Source: Deltaproteobacteria bacterium (GTDB lineage Bacteria; Myxococcota_A; Polyangia; Polyangiales; Polyangiaceae). From it: a stretch of DNA of 32,803 nucleotides. Position 1 is the first letter of the stretch; every line of letters starts with the position of its first letter. This document shows positions 1-7,192 of this stretch, piece after piece. Location: NCBI GenBank assembly GCA_016209145.1, contig JACQWT010000365.1:1-32803 (forward strand). The letters run 5' to 3'. The notes beneath the pieces are model-generated. The model was not told the DNA's origin. It worked only from the letters and a program-made list of their open reading frames with translations, and did no database searches. The position numbers and the translations under genes were made by a program.

Positions 1-153
1 CACCGGGTGGCGGTGATCGTGCGCGGGCCGGCGCAGGTGGGAGGCCAGGGCCTTCAGCCCCTTGGGCTTGCGGCCGGCGCCTTTGCGGGCGCCGCCATGG
101 CAGCGCCAGGGCAGCACGGCCTGGCCACGGGGCTGGCGGCGGAGGCGGGCCAT
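1..153 (-). CDS. Y1-type (REP-associated-like) transposase, N-terminal part, runs off left edge
   Basis: The 51 visible codons start at an ATG (complement of 151-153) and read through to base 1 without a stop. The translation contains the basic block HGGARKGAGRKPKG followed by ASHLRRPAHDHRHPV. This is the characteristic N-terminus of the short Y1_Tnp transposases that are abundant in myxobacteria, where the HPV usually runs into HVTLR, the first strand of the HUH/Y1 catalytic domain. The catalytic HUH motif and tyrosine lie outside the window, so activity cannot be judged. There is no Shine-Dalgarno sequence, but a well-formed promoter sits immediately upstream (see 154-187), giving a predicted leaderless transcript. 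Family assignment rests on recall of the N-terminal motif only. Confidence 0.72.
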   Translation of the reverse strand, partial: MARLRRQPRGQAVLPWRCHGGARKGAGRKPKGLKALASHLRRPAHDHRHPV

Positions 154-187
154 GATTTTGATTTAGCACTGATTTGGTTCTTGTCAA
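154..187 (-). promoter_or_regulatory. Promoter of the Y1 transposase (leaderless layout)
   Basis: On the minus strand there is a perfect -35 TTGACA (complement of 182-187), a 16-nt spacer ending in TGC, and a -10 TAAATC (complement of 160-165). Six bases then lead to the ATG at 153. The predicted transcription start falls on or next to the A of the ATG. It is the best sigma70-like promoter seen in the window. Confidence 0.6.
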
Positions 188-194
188 GGAGGAA

Positions 195-407
195 GGTGAC
201 GATTTCTTCCCCTGTCGAACCTGATCGAGACCGCCGCCGTGCTGCGCATCCGCGAGCAGCAATTCGTGGACGACGCCGAGATGGCGCAGATCCTCGGCAA
301 CGACAAGCTCCTCAAGCGCCTGCGGACGGGCTCGCGGCAGGCCAGCAAGCGACGGGGCCGGTTCGTTGGCTGAGTACCGCGTTTCCGAGACCGACCAGCT
401 CGGGTAG
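195..407 (+). pseudogene. Decayed toxin-antitoxin remnant (antitoxin-like tail plus toxin-like start)
   Basis: A strong ribosome site (AAGGAGG) precedes GTG 195, which opens a frame reading VTISSPV. After one frame change, near 215-218, the sequence continues as NLIETAAVLRIREQQFVDDA and NDKLLKRLRTGSRQASKRRG up to TGA 371-373. This resembles a short antitoxin C-terminus, possibly Phd-like. A TTG at 366 overlaps that stop and opens AEYRVSETDQL, which looks like the first strand of a RelE/ParE toxin, but TAG follows at 405-407. The overlapping arrangement is typical of a TA operon. Both parts are too short and broken to be functional. The family names are tentative; what is seen is a frameshifted small gene followed by a 13-codon fragment. 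Confidence 0.4.
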
Positions 408-417
408 CACACAATGC

Positions 418-453
418 CGTGCCGGCGGCGCCTTGGGGGGCACCGCCGGCACG
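418..453 (-). terminator. GC-rich hairpin downstream of the MopE-repeat lipoprotein
   Basis: CGTGCCGGCGG at 418-428 pairs perfectly with CCGCCGGCACG at 443-453 (11 bp, 14-nt loop). It lies about 30 bases past the stop codon of the minus-strand gene ending at 481. No T-run follows, so it is either a GC-type terminator or an mRNA 3'-end stabiliser. Confidence 0.5.
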
Positions 454-480
454 ACAAGCGGCCCGGGCCGCGGTCGGGGC

Positions 481-2832
481 TCAGTCGCAGCCGTTGTCCA
501 CCGTGCCCTCGCAGTCGTTGTCCAGGGCGTCGTCGCAGGTCTCGCTCGCCGGGTAGATCTTCTGCGTGCAGACCACCTGGCCCTGCTGGCACGCCGTCTC
601 GCCGTAGCCGCAGACGCCGTCCTTGCCGGTGTCGCACTCGGCCAGCCCGCCCGGGTTGCCCTCGTCGGTCAGGCCGTCGCAGTCGTTGTCGAGGCCGTCG
701 CAGCTCTCGGGCTTCTCGGGCACGTCCTGCACGCACGCGAGCAGGCCCTCCTGGCAGTGCAGCGTCCCGGTGGCGCACACGCCGAGCTTGCCGGTCGCGC
801 AGCTCGGGCCGCCTTCGGGATCGCCCTCGTCTGTCTCGCCGTCGCAGTCGTTGTCCTCGCCGTCGCACTTCTCGGCCGAAGGCTGGACGTTCTGGACGCA
901 GCCGAGCGAGCCGTTCTGGCAGGTCCGGGTGCCGAGGCTGCACACGCCTTCGAGGTTCGTGCTGCAGCTTGCGCCGCCACCGGGGTTGTCCTCGTCGGTC
1001 TTGCCGTCGCAGTCGTTGTCCTTGCCGTCGCAGCTCTCGGGCGCCGAGGCCACGACCTGGATGCACTTGGGCGAGCCCTGCTGGCACTGCAAGATCCCCT
1101 TGGTGCACTCGCCCTTGAGGCCGGTGCTGCAAGTCCCGCCGATGCCCACGGGGCTGTCATCGACCTTGCCGTCGCAGTCGTTGTCGAGGCCGTCGCACTT
1201 CTCCGCGGAAGCAAGCTCCTGCTGCTGGCAGACCACGTTGCCGGCGGAGCACACGGTCATGCCCTTGGAGCACACGCCCAGACCGTTCGTCGTGCAGCTC
1301 TGGCCTGCCTGCGGGGTGTCGTCGTCCACCTTGCCATTGCAGTCGTTGTCCAGCCCGTCGCACTTCTCCGCTGAAGGAGCGGTGCTCTGGACGCAGTCGA
1401 GCGAGCCGTTCTGGCACTGCTTGATGCCCGGGGAGCAGACACCCGGCTTGCCCGTCTTGCAGCTCACGCCGCCGCCAGGGTTGCCCTGGTCGATCTCGCC
1501 GTCGCAGTCGTTGTCCTTGCCGTCGCACTCGTCCCAGCTCGGCTGCTGGTTCTGAAGGCAAACGAGCGAGCCCTTCTGGCACTTGGTGGTGCCGGCCGAG
1601 CAGATCCCGAGCTTGCCCGTGTCGCAGCCCTTGCCGCCGCCCGGGTTGCCCTCGTCCGTCAGGTCGTCGCAGTCGTTGTCCTTGCCGTCGCACTGCTCGT
1701 CGCTCGGCGACTCCGCCACGCACCCGAGCGCGCCCGCAATGCACGCCATCGTGCCCGTGGCGCAGACGCCGGGCTTGCCCGTCTTGCAGCTCGCGCCGCC
1801 ACCGGGGTTGTCCTCGTCGGTCAGCAAGTCGCAATCGTTGTCCTCGCCGTCGCACTTCTCGGGGCTCGGCAGCACCGCGCCGACGCAGGCGCCCCACTGG
1901 CCGTCCTTGCCACACGTCTGCACGCCGTCGTCGCAGGCGCCCTTGTTGCGGGTCTGGGCCGAGCCCGGGTAGCAGCCCTGCTGCTCGCCCTCGTTGCAGC
2001 CACAGCCCTCGTCGACCGCGCCGTCGCAGTCGTTGTCCTGGCCGTCGCACTGCTCGGCGGCCGGCAGCACGGCGCCCGCGCACGCGGCCCACTGGCCGTC
2101 ACCGCCGCACTTCTGCACGCCGTCGTGGCAGACGCCCTTGCCGCGGGTCTGGGCCGAGCCCGGGTAGCAGCCCTGCTGCTCGCCGTCCTTGCAGGCGCAG
2201 CCCTCGTCGATCTGGCCGTCGCAGTCGTCGTCCAGGCCGCTGCATGCCTCGGCCTGCGCCGGCTCGCCAGGCACGCAGGCGACTTCCTTGCCCTGCGCGC
2301 ACGCCTCGACCTCGACCCGGCAGACGCCGATGCCGCAGACGGCCAAGGGAAGCGCCTCGTCGATCTCCCCATCGCAGTCGTTGTCGGCGCCGTCGCAGAT
2401 CTCCGCCTGGCAGGGCGCGCCACTTGAGCCGCCACCGCCGTCGCCGCCGTTGCCGCCCGGCCCGACCGGGGGTTCATTCTTGCCGCCAGCGCCCGCGTCG
2501 TTGCCGCTGCTGCTCGGCGGATCCACGATGGACCGGCGGCCCCGCGAGCGTTCCGGCTCGCCGGCTGCGCTGCCCGCCTCTCCGGAGCTGCTGGCCGCCG
2601 GCGCGCCCGCTTCCCCGGCCGGCTGCTGCTCGCCTCGGCTGGCGGTACCGTCCGCCGAGTCTGCGCCGCCGCAGCCCAAAGGGACCGCCGCTACGGCGAG
2701 CAGCGCGAGCAGGCCGAACCCCGCGCCGTGGCGGTGCCCGGCGAGCCGCAGCCGCGCCCGCAGCGAGGGGAGCGCGCGGGTGTCGGCGCGCGATTGCTGA
2801 TCCGACTTCTGACAACAAGCTGGAGACTTCAT
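481..2832 (-). CDS. Secreted lipoprotein with twelve MopE-type Cys/Asp repeats
   Basis: The product is 783 residues. ATG 2832 is preceded by GGAGGT seven bases upstream, which fixes the start. An Arg-rich leader and a hydrophobic stretch (FGLLALLAVAAVPLGC) form a lipoprotein-type signal peptide with Cys54 as probable lipidation site, although the position -3 residue is Pro rather than Leu. A low-complexity linker (Ser/Gly/Ala/Glu) follows to about residue 150. The rest is twelve copies of CDGxDNDCDGxxDEG, mostly about 50 residues apart, alternating with second Cys pairs of the type CxTGKxGVCxxG. This is the Pfam MopE-like metal-binding motif, named after the methanotroph copper protein MopE. 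In myxobacteria it occurs in many exported proteins, and the Asp ladder suggests Ca2+ or another divalent ion. The last repeat ends in a terminal NGCD. It is probably exported and surface-bound; the exact ligand and partner are unknown. Confidence 0.88.
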   Translation of the reverse strand: MKSPACCQKSDQQSRADTRALPSLRARLRLAGHRHGAGFGLLALLAVAAVPLGCGGADSADGTASRGEQQPAGEAGAPAASSSGEAGSAAGEPERSRGRRSIVDPPSSSGNDAGAGGKNEPPVGPGGNGGDGGGGSSGAPCQAEICDGADNDCDGEIDEALPLAVCGIGVCRVEVEACAQGKEVACVPGEPAQAEACSGLDDDCDGQIDEGCACKDGEQQGCYPGSAQTRGKGVCHDGVQKCGGDGQWAACAGAVLPAAEQCDGQDNDCDGAVDEGCGCNEGEQQGCYPGSAQTRNKGACDDGVQTCGKDGQWGACVGAVLPSPEKCDGEDNDCDLLTDEDNPGGGASCKTGKPGVCATGTMACIAGALGCVAESPSDEQCDGKDNDCDDLTDEGNPGGGKGCDTGKLGICSAGTTKCQKGSLVCLQNQQPSWDECDGKDNDCDGEIDQGNPGGGVSCKTGKPGVCSPGIKQCQNGSLDCVQSTAPSAEKCDGLDNDCNGKVDDDTPQAGQSCTTNGLGVCSKGMTVCSAGNVVCQQQELASAEKCDGLDNDCDGKVDDSPVGIGGTCSTGLKGECTKGILQCQQGSPKCIQVVASAPESCDGKDNDCDGKTDEDNPGGGASCSTNLEGVCSLGTRTCQNGSLGCVQNVQPSAEKCDGEDNDCDGETDEGDPEGGPSCATGKLGVCATGTLHCQEGLLACVQDVPEKPESCDGLDNDCDGLTDEGNPGGLAECDTGKDGVCGYGETACQQGQVVCTQKIYPASETCDDALDNDCEGTVDNGCD
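500..2430 (-). repeat. Twelve tandem MopE-motif coding repeats
   Basis: The motif CDGxDNDCDG recurs twelve times in frame. At DNA level it appears as the recurring forward-strand string GCAGTCGTTGTC at about 130-190 bp intervals. Copies differ in spacing loop and in the residues after DE (EGC, EGNPGGG, DNPGGG, DDTPQAG), so they are diverged protein repeats, not recent perfect duplications. The NPGGG loop class clusters in the C-terminal two thirds, suggesting local duplication. Confidence 0.85.
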
Positions 2833-3255
2833 CGCTACTACCTCCGCGTTGGGCGTTTCGGTTCAGAGTGTTTGAGCCAGAGACAAAGCACGCGCCGTGC
2901 CAGCCGGACCCCTGCTCGCCTGCGACCGCGTTCTCGCGGGGCCGATGAGCCGCTCGGCCCGGGAAATCGCGTGCCGCGGACGCCTCGACGAGACCGGCCG
3001 CGAGCGCCCGCGCCGGCGACCATGCCTGGTGCCCGCCGTCTCGGATCTGCGACGCCGGATCGGATCCGCGACGCCAGCCCCCGCGCCGACAGCCGCCTGC
3101 GGGCCCACGGCACCATGCACACTCGGCCTGGTAGCAAGCAGGCCGCCGTGTGCGGGCGCCACCGACGGCAGTGCAGATCCAGCCCGCCAACCCCGCACGC
3201 AGGCACTCCGGCCAGAGCCCGGGACGACCCACCCCGGCCGTGCTACCCTGCACTG
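2833..3255. other. Intergenic region between divergent genes
   Basis: This 423-base stretch separates the minus-strand lipoprotein from the plus-strand nucleotidyltransferase. It holds the lipoprotein Shine-Dalgarno (complement of 2840-2845), a less GC-rich patch at about 2860-2895 where the lipoprotein promoter probably lies (no convincing -10/-35 seen), a 15-bp near-perfect direct repeat (CGGATCTGCGACGCC at 3042-3056 and CGGATCCGCGACGCC at 3061-3075, one mismatch), and the nucleotidyltransferase -10 at its right end. Open frames across it look like high-GC shadows with no recognisable protein. Confidence 0.6.
3244..3249 (+). promoter_or_regulatory. Extended -10 element (TGC-TACCCT) of the nucleotidyltransferase gene
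   Basis: TGC directly precedes TACCCT, which ends six bases before GTG 3256. There is no Shine-Dalgarno and no good -35. The spacing predicts a leaderless GTG-start mRNA. Confidence 0.45.
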
Positions 3256-3753
3256 GTGGACAGGTCGCGGCTGGTGCCGACGCAGGAGGCCGCGCAGCTC
3301 AGGGCACAGGCCGCCCCCCTGCTGCGGGCCATGCCCGAGATCCGCGAGGCGCTGGCGCTCGGCCTGTGCGGCTCGGTGGCCCGCGGCACGGCCGGCCCCG
3401 ACTCGGACATCGACGTACTGGTCGTCCTGCCGGACGGGCACGCCCCGGCGAAGCAAGAGGACCGTTGGTGGCGTGCGGTGCGGCGCGCGCTCGCCCCGCT
3501 GGGCCGCGAGGTTTCCGTGTTGGTGTACACGCCGCGTGCCATCCGCCGGATCGGCAACTGGTACGTGTTGCGGCTGGCGAGCGACAGCCTGCTGCTGCAC
3601 GACACGAACGGTCAGATCGACGCGCTGCTGCGACGGGTGAGGGACCGGGCACTGGCCACCGGCTTCGTGGAGCGCGACGGCGGCGGCCGGCCGTACTGGG
3701 AGTACGTTGGCGACGCCTCGAAGCCGTGGGAGCTGGAGCTCGCCGAGCCATGA
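3256..3753 (+). CDS. MNT-type nucleotidyltransferase (MntA-like)
   Basis: The product is 165 residues. It carries the minimal nucleotidyltransferase signature GS-x10-D-x-D as GSVARGTAGPDSDID (about residues 38-52), followed by the hydrophobic strand VLVVL. Proteins of this Pol-beta-like family, when paired with HEPN proteins, can act as antitoxins that transfer AMP to the HEPN toxin. The stop codon overlaps the start of the HEPN gene (ATGA), so the two are translationally coupled. GTG 3256 was chosen because an extended -10 lies exactly six bases upstream and because the core domain begins shortly after. The family also includes aminoglycoside-type nucleotidyltransferases, but the partner gene favours the HEPN/MNT system. 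Confidence 0.78.
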   Translation: MDRSRLVPTQEAAQLRAQAAPLLRAMPEIREALALGLCGSVARGTAGPDSDIDVLVVLPDGHAPAKQEDRWWRAVRRALAPLGREVSVLVYTPRAIRRIGNWYVLRLASDSLLLHDTNGQIDALLRRVRDRALATGFVERDGGGRPYWEYVGDASKPWELELAEP

Positions 3754-4199
3754 CCCGGCGCGGGGAATGGCAGCCGTGGCTGCGCGACGCAGAGCTGTCG
3801 CTGGCGGATGCCCGCCGCAATCTCCGCGACGGCGCATGGCGCGTCGTGTGCATCACGGGGCAGCTCGCCGTGGAGATGGCGGCCAAGGCAGTGATCGCCG
3901 CCTTCGCCGAGCCACGCTGGACTCATGATCCCGGAGAGCAGCTCCGGAGCGTCCTGCTCGCGCGCTCGGACACCGAGCTGGACGCGGCCTTCGGCCCGAG
4001 CAGCCGCGCGGCTCTCGAGCAGCTCGCGCAGGAGGCGAGCGAAGCGGCACTCTGGCACGGCCGCGCCACCTACGGGCAGAGGACGGAGGACGGCTCGCGG
4101 CTCGCGGCCGCCGAGGTCTGCACCGAGGAAGCAGCACGCGAGCTGCTCGGTCGCGCCGAACGCGCGGTGGGAGCCGCGGTTCGGCTGCGGCTGCCGTGA
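3750..4199 (+). CDS. HEPN domain protein, partner of the MNT nucleotidyltransferase
   Basis: The product is 149 residues, starting at the ATG that overlaps the nucleotidyltransferase stop by four bases. The N-terminal half has the HEPN helix pair: AELSLADARRNL, then VVCITGQLAVEMAAKAVIA, matching the usual form in which QQAVEKALKA follows a Cys/Phe-His stretch. A THD turn (residues about 57-59) corresponds to the common HDL. In toxic HEPN RNases a R-x4-6-H motif in the C-terminal helix is catalytic; here the region reads ASEAALWHGRATYGQR, with no Arg four to six residues before the His. The RNase motif is therefore not recognisable. It may be a substrate-binding HEPN protein or a diverged toxin. 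The pairing is clear, but the activity is not. Confidence 0.68.
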   Translation: MTRRGEWQPWLRDAELSLADARRNLRDGAWRVVCITGQLAVEMAAKAVIAAFAEPRWTHDPGEQLRSVLLARSDTELDAAFGPSSRAALEQLAQEASEAALWHGRATYGQRTEDGSRLAAAEVCTEEAARELLGRAERAVGAAVRLRLP

Positions 4200-4354
4200 G
4201 GCTGCAGGAAGAAACGCCTCCGCGCTGCAAGCGCCCGGCCGCCTGGCCGAAGCAGGGCGCACGTCACGCGGACCCGTCGGGGTTTGTGCTGTCGATCGCG
4301 AGGGCGATCCTCAGCCCCAGAAGTGGGAAGGGCGAGCCGTCGCGCCAGCCTCCG

Positions 4355-4363
4355 TGATACGCT
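4355..4363 (+). promoter_or_regulatory. Extended -10 (TGA-TACGCT) for the three-gene secretion operon
   Basis: TGATACGCT predicts transcription starting near 4370 and a leader of about 60 bases that ends in the GCAGGGAGG ribosome site before ATG 4431. No -35 match is evident. Confidence 0.4.
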
Positions 4364-4430
4364 CGTCCCGAGTGCTCGGCCCGAGCCGAGCCAAGGGCGC
4401 GCCCCACCCCGCGCCGCAGGGAGGCACTCG

Positions 4431-6164
4431 ATGGCTGCTCGTAGAAGATGGGAAGACTGGATGCGCGTTGCGCCGCGACCGCGGCTCTGGCTCGGAGCGG
4501 GGTTGCTTGGCGCCGTCCTGCTCTTGACGAATGCGTCCCTGGCCGCCGTGCCGGCCACGATCGGCCACCAGGGCAGGCTCTACGACGCCAAGACGGCCGA
4601 GCCGGTCGAGGGCGAGCTCAGCGTCTCGTTCGCGCTCTACGAGAGCCAGCTCTCCCCCGGGCCGCTCTGGGTCGAGACGCAGCAGGTGACGTTCGAGTCG
4701 GGCTACTTCAGCGTCCAGCTCGGCAGCGTCATGCCGTTCCAGCAAAAGACCTTCGACGGCTCGTCGCGCTACCTCGGCATCACCATTGCCAACGACGCGG
4801 AGATGAAGCCCCGGGCCCTGGTCGGCAGCGTGCCCTATGCGCTCGTGGCGTACAACGCCACCGGCGACATCACTCCCAACTCGGTGAGCATCCCGGAGCA
4901 CGGCACGGTCATCGACAACGAGGGCAAGTGGGTCGGCGATCCCAGCGGGCTCGTCGGCCCCACCGGGCCACAGGGCCCGAAGGGCGATCCGGGCGCGACC
5001 GGCCCGCAGGGGCCCAAAGGCGACAAGGGCGACACCGGCGCCGCCGGCGTGCAGGGCCCCAAAGGCGACCCCGGTCCGACCGGCCCGCAGGGGCTGACCG
5101 GACCGCAAGGCCCCCAGGGCCTGACCGGGCCGCAGGGCCCGCAGGGGATGACCGGCCCCCAAGGCCCCGTCGGGCCCAAGGGCGATCCGGGCGCCACCGG
5201 CCTGCAAGGCCCCAAGGGAGACCAGGGCGCAGCCGGCCCGCAGGGCCAGAAGGGCGATCCGGGCGCCACCGGCGCCACGGGCCCGCAAGGGCCCAAGGGC
5301 GACACCGGCGCCACCGGCCCGCAGGGGCCCCAGGGCCCGGCCGGCGCCTCGCCGTGGAAGCTCAACGGCAACAACACCTACTACGACGCCGGCAAGGTGG
5401 GCGTCGGCGTGTCGAGCCCTTCCATGAGCCTGAGCGTCGGCTCCAACCTGCACGGCGCGAACGACGGGATGAGCCTGGACGGCATCTTGAAGCTCGGCTG
5501 GGGCACCGGCGTGTCCACGCCGTCAGCAGGGCAAGTCGTCGTCTATCACGAGTCCGCGAACAGCGGCTCTCTGCGAATCAAAACGTCGGCCACCGATGCG
5601 ATGGCGATTCAGACCAACGGCAACGTCGGCGTGGGCACGAACGCGCCGGGGCAGAAGCTCAGCGTGGCCGGCGTCGTCGAGTCCACGTCCGGCGGGTTCA
5701 AGTTCCCCGACGCCACGGTGCAGACCACGGCCGCCTGGACCACCGAGTCCCTTCTGGCACAGCTCGCGAACGGACCCACGATCGTGGCGAACGACGCCGG
5801 GTACGCCCAGTTCGCCGAGGTCCAGAGCACGAACGCGAACGTGTTCGAGGTCCTGGCGAGCGGCAACTACGGCGTGAAGTTCAAGAAGGCCGGTAGAATC
5901 ATGTGGACCTACGACCAGGACATCATCGCCACCGGCGGCAGCTACGCCTGGGTGTTCTCCTGGATCGACGGGATCAACGCCGGCGCCTCGCTCATGGCGC
6001 CGACGGGCGGCTACTGGGACGGGATGCACGCCGGGGGCGCGTACAACGTCACGGCGAACCAGGTGCTGATGATCCAATGGGGATGCTCCGGGTGCAATAT
6101 CACCGGCATGGACAACGGAGGCTGGGGCCGCCTGGGCATCGTCTGGACCGGAAACCCGAGCTGA
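4431..6164 (+). CDS. Secreted collagen-like (Gly-X-Y) repeat protein with a fibre-like C-terminus
   Basis: The product is 577 residues. CAGGGAGG ends about seven bases before ATG 4431. A signal peptide ([21 protein letters not shown]) is followed by a 130-residue N-terminal domain ([18 protein letters not shown] onwards) of a type often found before tail-fibre-like segments. Residues about 173-306 are roughly 44 uninterrupted Gly-X-Y triplets rich in GPQGPKGD and GATGPQ, predicting a collagen triple helix. After that comes a section with [10 protein letters not shown] and [17 protein letters not shown], the short motif found in phage tail fibres and other trimeric shafts. The final 140 residues are a Gly/Trp/Asn-rich beta domain with a CSGC pair. 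The protein is probably a homotrimeric surface or extracellular fibre. It is the first gene of a tight operon (five bases to the next ATG). The binding target is unknown. Confidence 0.85.
   Translation: MAARRRWEDWMRVAPRPRLWLGAGLLGAVLLLTNASLAAVPATIGHQGRLYDAKTAEPVEGELSVSFALYESQLSPGPLWVETQQVTFESGYFSVQLGSVMPFQQKTFDGSSRYLGITIANDAEMKPRALVGSVPYALVAYNATGDITPNSVSIPEHGTVIDNEGKWVGDPSGLVGPTGPQGPKGDPGATGPQGPKGDKGDTGAAGVQGPKGDPGPTGPQGLTGPQGPQGLTGPQGPQGMTGPQGPVGPKGDPGATGLQGPKGDQGAAGPQGQKGDPGATGATGPQGPKGDTGATGPQGPQGPAGASPWKLNGNNTYYDAGKVGVGVSSPSMSLSVGSNLHGANDGMSLDGILKLGWGTGVSTPSAGQVVVYHESANSGSLRIKTSATDAMAIQTNGNVGVGTNAPGQKLSVAGVVESTSGGFKFPDATVQTTAAWTTESLLAQLANGPTIVANDAGYAQFAEVQSTNANVFEVLASGNYGVKFKKAGRIMWTYDQDIIATGGSYAWVFSWIDGINAGASLMAPTGGYWDGMHAGGAYNVTANQVLMIQWGCSGCNITGMDNGGWGRLGIVWTGNPS
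4947..5348 (+). repeat. Collagen-like Gly-X-Y coding tract
   Basis: About 44 consecutive Gly-X-Y codon triplets. Recurrent units include [17 protein letters not shown] and GDPGATG, and the corresponding DNA units (for example CCGCAGGGGCCCAAAGGCGA) recur with synonymous variation. The tract is therefore prone to slippage and unequal recombination. Y positions carry Lys/Asp pairs that can form stabilising salt bridges in bacterial collagens lacking hydroxyproline. Confidence 0.9.
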
Positions 6165-6169
6165 CGGCC

Positions 6170-7192
6170 ATGCGAAACGCACTGCTGTGGGCCGTCGTCG
6201 GCGTCGCGCTGGGGCTCGCGCACCCGGCCTGCTCCGGCGACGATGCGGCGTTCGGCCCAGGTCGCACCGCCGCGGGCGGCAGCGGCGGAGCCGGCGGCAC
6301 CGGCGGCGCCGGCGGCGGTGGACCCACCGCCACGAGCTCGTCGAGCGCATCGAGCGGCGTCGCGCCCAAGTGCGGCGACGGGGCCTGCGCCCCGAGCGAG
6401 ACGGCCGAGAGCTGCCCCAAGGACTGCGCGGTCACCTGCGAGCACGACCTGTGCGAGGTGGGCGACCCGCTCTCCGATGGATGCGAGAGCTGCGTCGAGA
6501 CCGTGTGCGGCGAGGATCCGTACTGCTGCGAGAGCTACTGGGACGACCAGTGCATCAAGGAAGCCGACAGCCTGTGCGATGCCGGCTGCTGCGGGAACGG
6601 CTCTTGCCAGGGCCAGAGCTGCGCCTCCTGCCCCGAGGACTGCGGCGAGTGCGTCTGCGGCGACGACAAGTGCGACGGCGAGGACTGCGCGAGCTGCGCC
6701 GACGACTGCGGCGTGTGTCCGAGCTGCCCGCACACGGTGTGCACGCCCGACGGCGCCTTGGGCGAGGACGACTGCCGCGATCCCTGCGTGACGGCCGTGT
6801 GCGCCAAGCAGAAGAGCTGCTGCGCCGAGGGCGACAATCCGGCCTGGACCGTGGCCTGCCAGAAGCTCGCCCTCTCGCTGTGCGAGGCCGATCCGTGCGT
6901 GACCGCCGTGTGCGCGAAGCTCGCCTCCTGCTGCGAGGCCGACTGGGACAAGGAGTGCGTGGAGCAGGCCAAGGCGCTGTGCCAGAGCGACTGCGACTGC
7001 GCCCATCCGGTCTGCAAGGCCGGCGACGCGCTCGATGCCGCCTGCGAACCATGCGCCGCGGCCGTCTGCGCGTCGGACCCCTACTGCTGCGACGCCCAGT
7101 GGGACGGCACCTGCGTGCAGGAGGTGGGCTCGATCTGCGGCGTGCTCTGCCCGAGCGAGGAGGCCTTGCGGCCGTCGGGAGCAACGCCATGA
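6170..7192 (+). CDS. Cys-rich lipoprotein with CGDGxC and DPYCC..WD..C repeats
   Basis: The product is 340 residues. The signal peptide (LLWAVVGVALGLAHPAC) ends at Cys21, a probable lipidation site with a weak lipobox. A Gly-rich linker (GGSGGAGGTGGAGGGG) and Ser stretch reach about residue 60. Then follow CGDGACAPSETAESCPKDC-type units (three copies, at about 64, 142 and 161). Four partly degenerate copies of a second unit also occur: H..C..G..L...C..C...VC..DPYCC...WD..C......C. Both unit types recur in myxobacterial exported proteins. The many Cys pairs suggest a disulfide-stabilised extracytoplasmic protein. No enzyme motif was seen. It starts five bases after the collagen-like gene and its stop overlaps the next start (ATGA), so the three genes are probably co-translated. 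Confidence 0.8.
   Translation: MRNALLWAVVGVALGLAHPACSGDDAAFGPGRTAAGGSGGAGGTGGAGGGGPTATSSSSASSGVAPKCGDGACAPSETAESCPKDCAVTCEHDLCEVGDPLSDGCESCVETVCGEDPYCCESYWDDQCIKEADSLCDAGCCGNGSCQGQSCASCPEDCGECVCGDDKCDGEDCASCADDCGVCPSCPHTVCTPDGALGEDDCRDPCVTAVCAKQKSCCAEGDNPAWTVACQKLALSLCEADPCVTAVCAKLASCCEADWDKECVEQAKALCQSDCDCAHPVCKAGDALDAACEPCAAAVCASDPYCCDAQWDGTCVQEVGSICGVLCPSEEALRPSGATP

Noticed and set aside
4835-5377. Minus-strand Gly-Pro-Cys rich frame that looks collagen-like
   Set aside because: Reverse-complement of the Gly-X-Y tract gives GPCGP-type peptide by base composition; the plus strand has the signal peptide, ribosome site and fibre domains.
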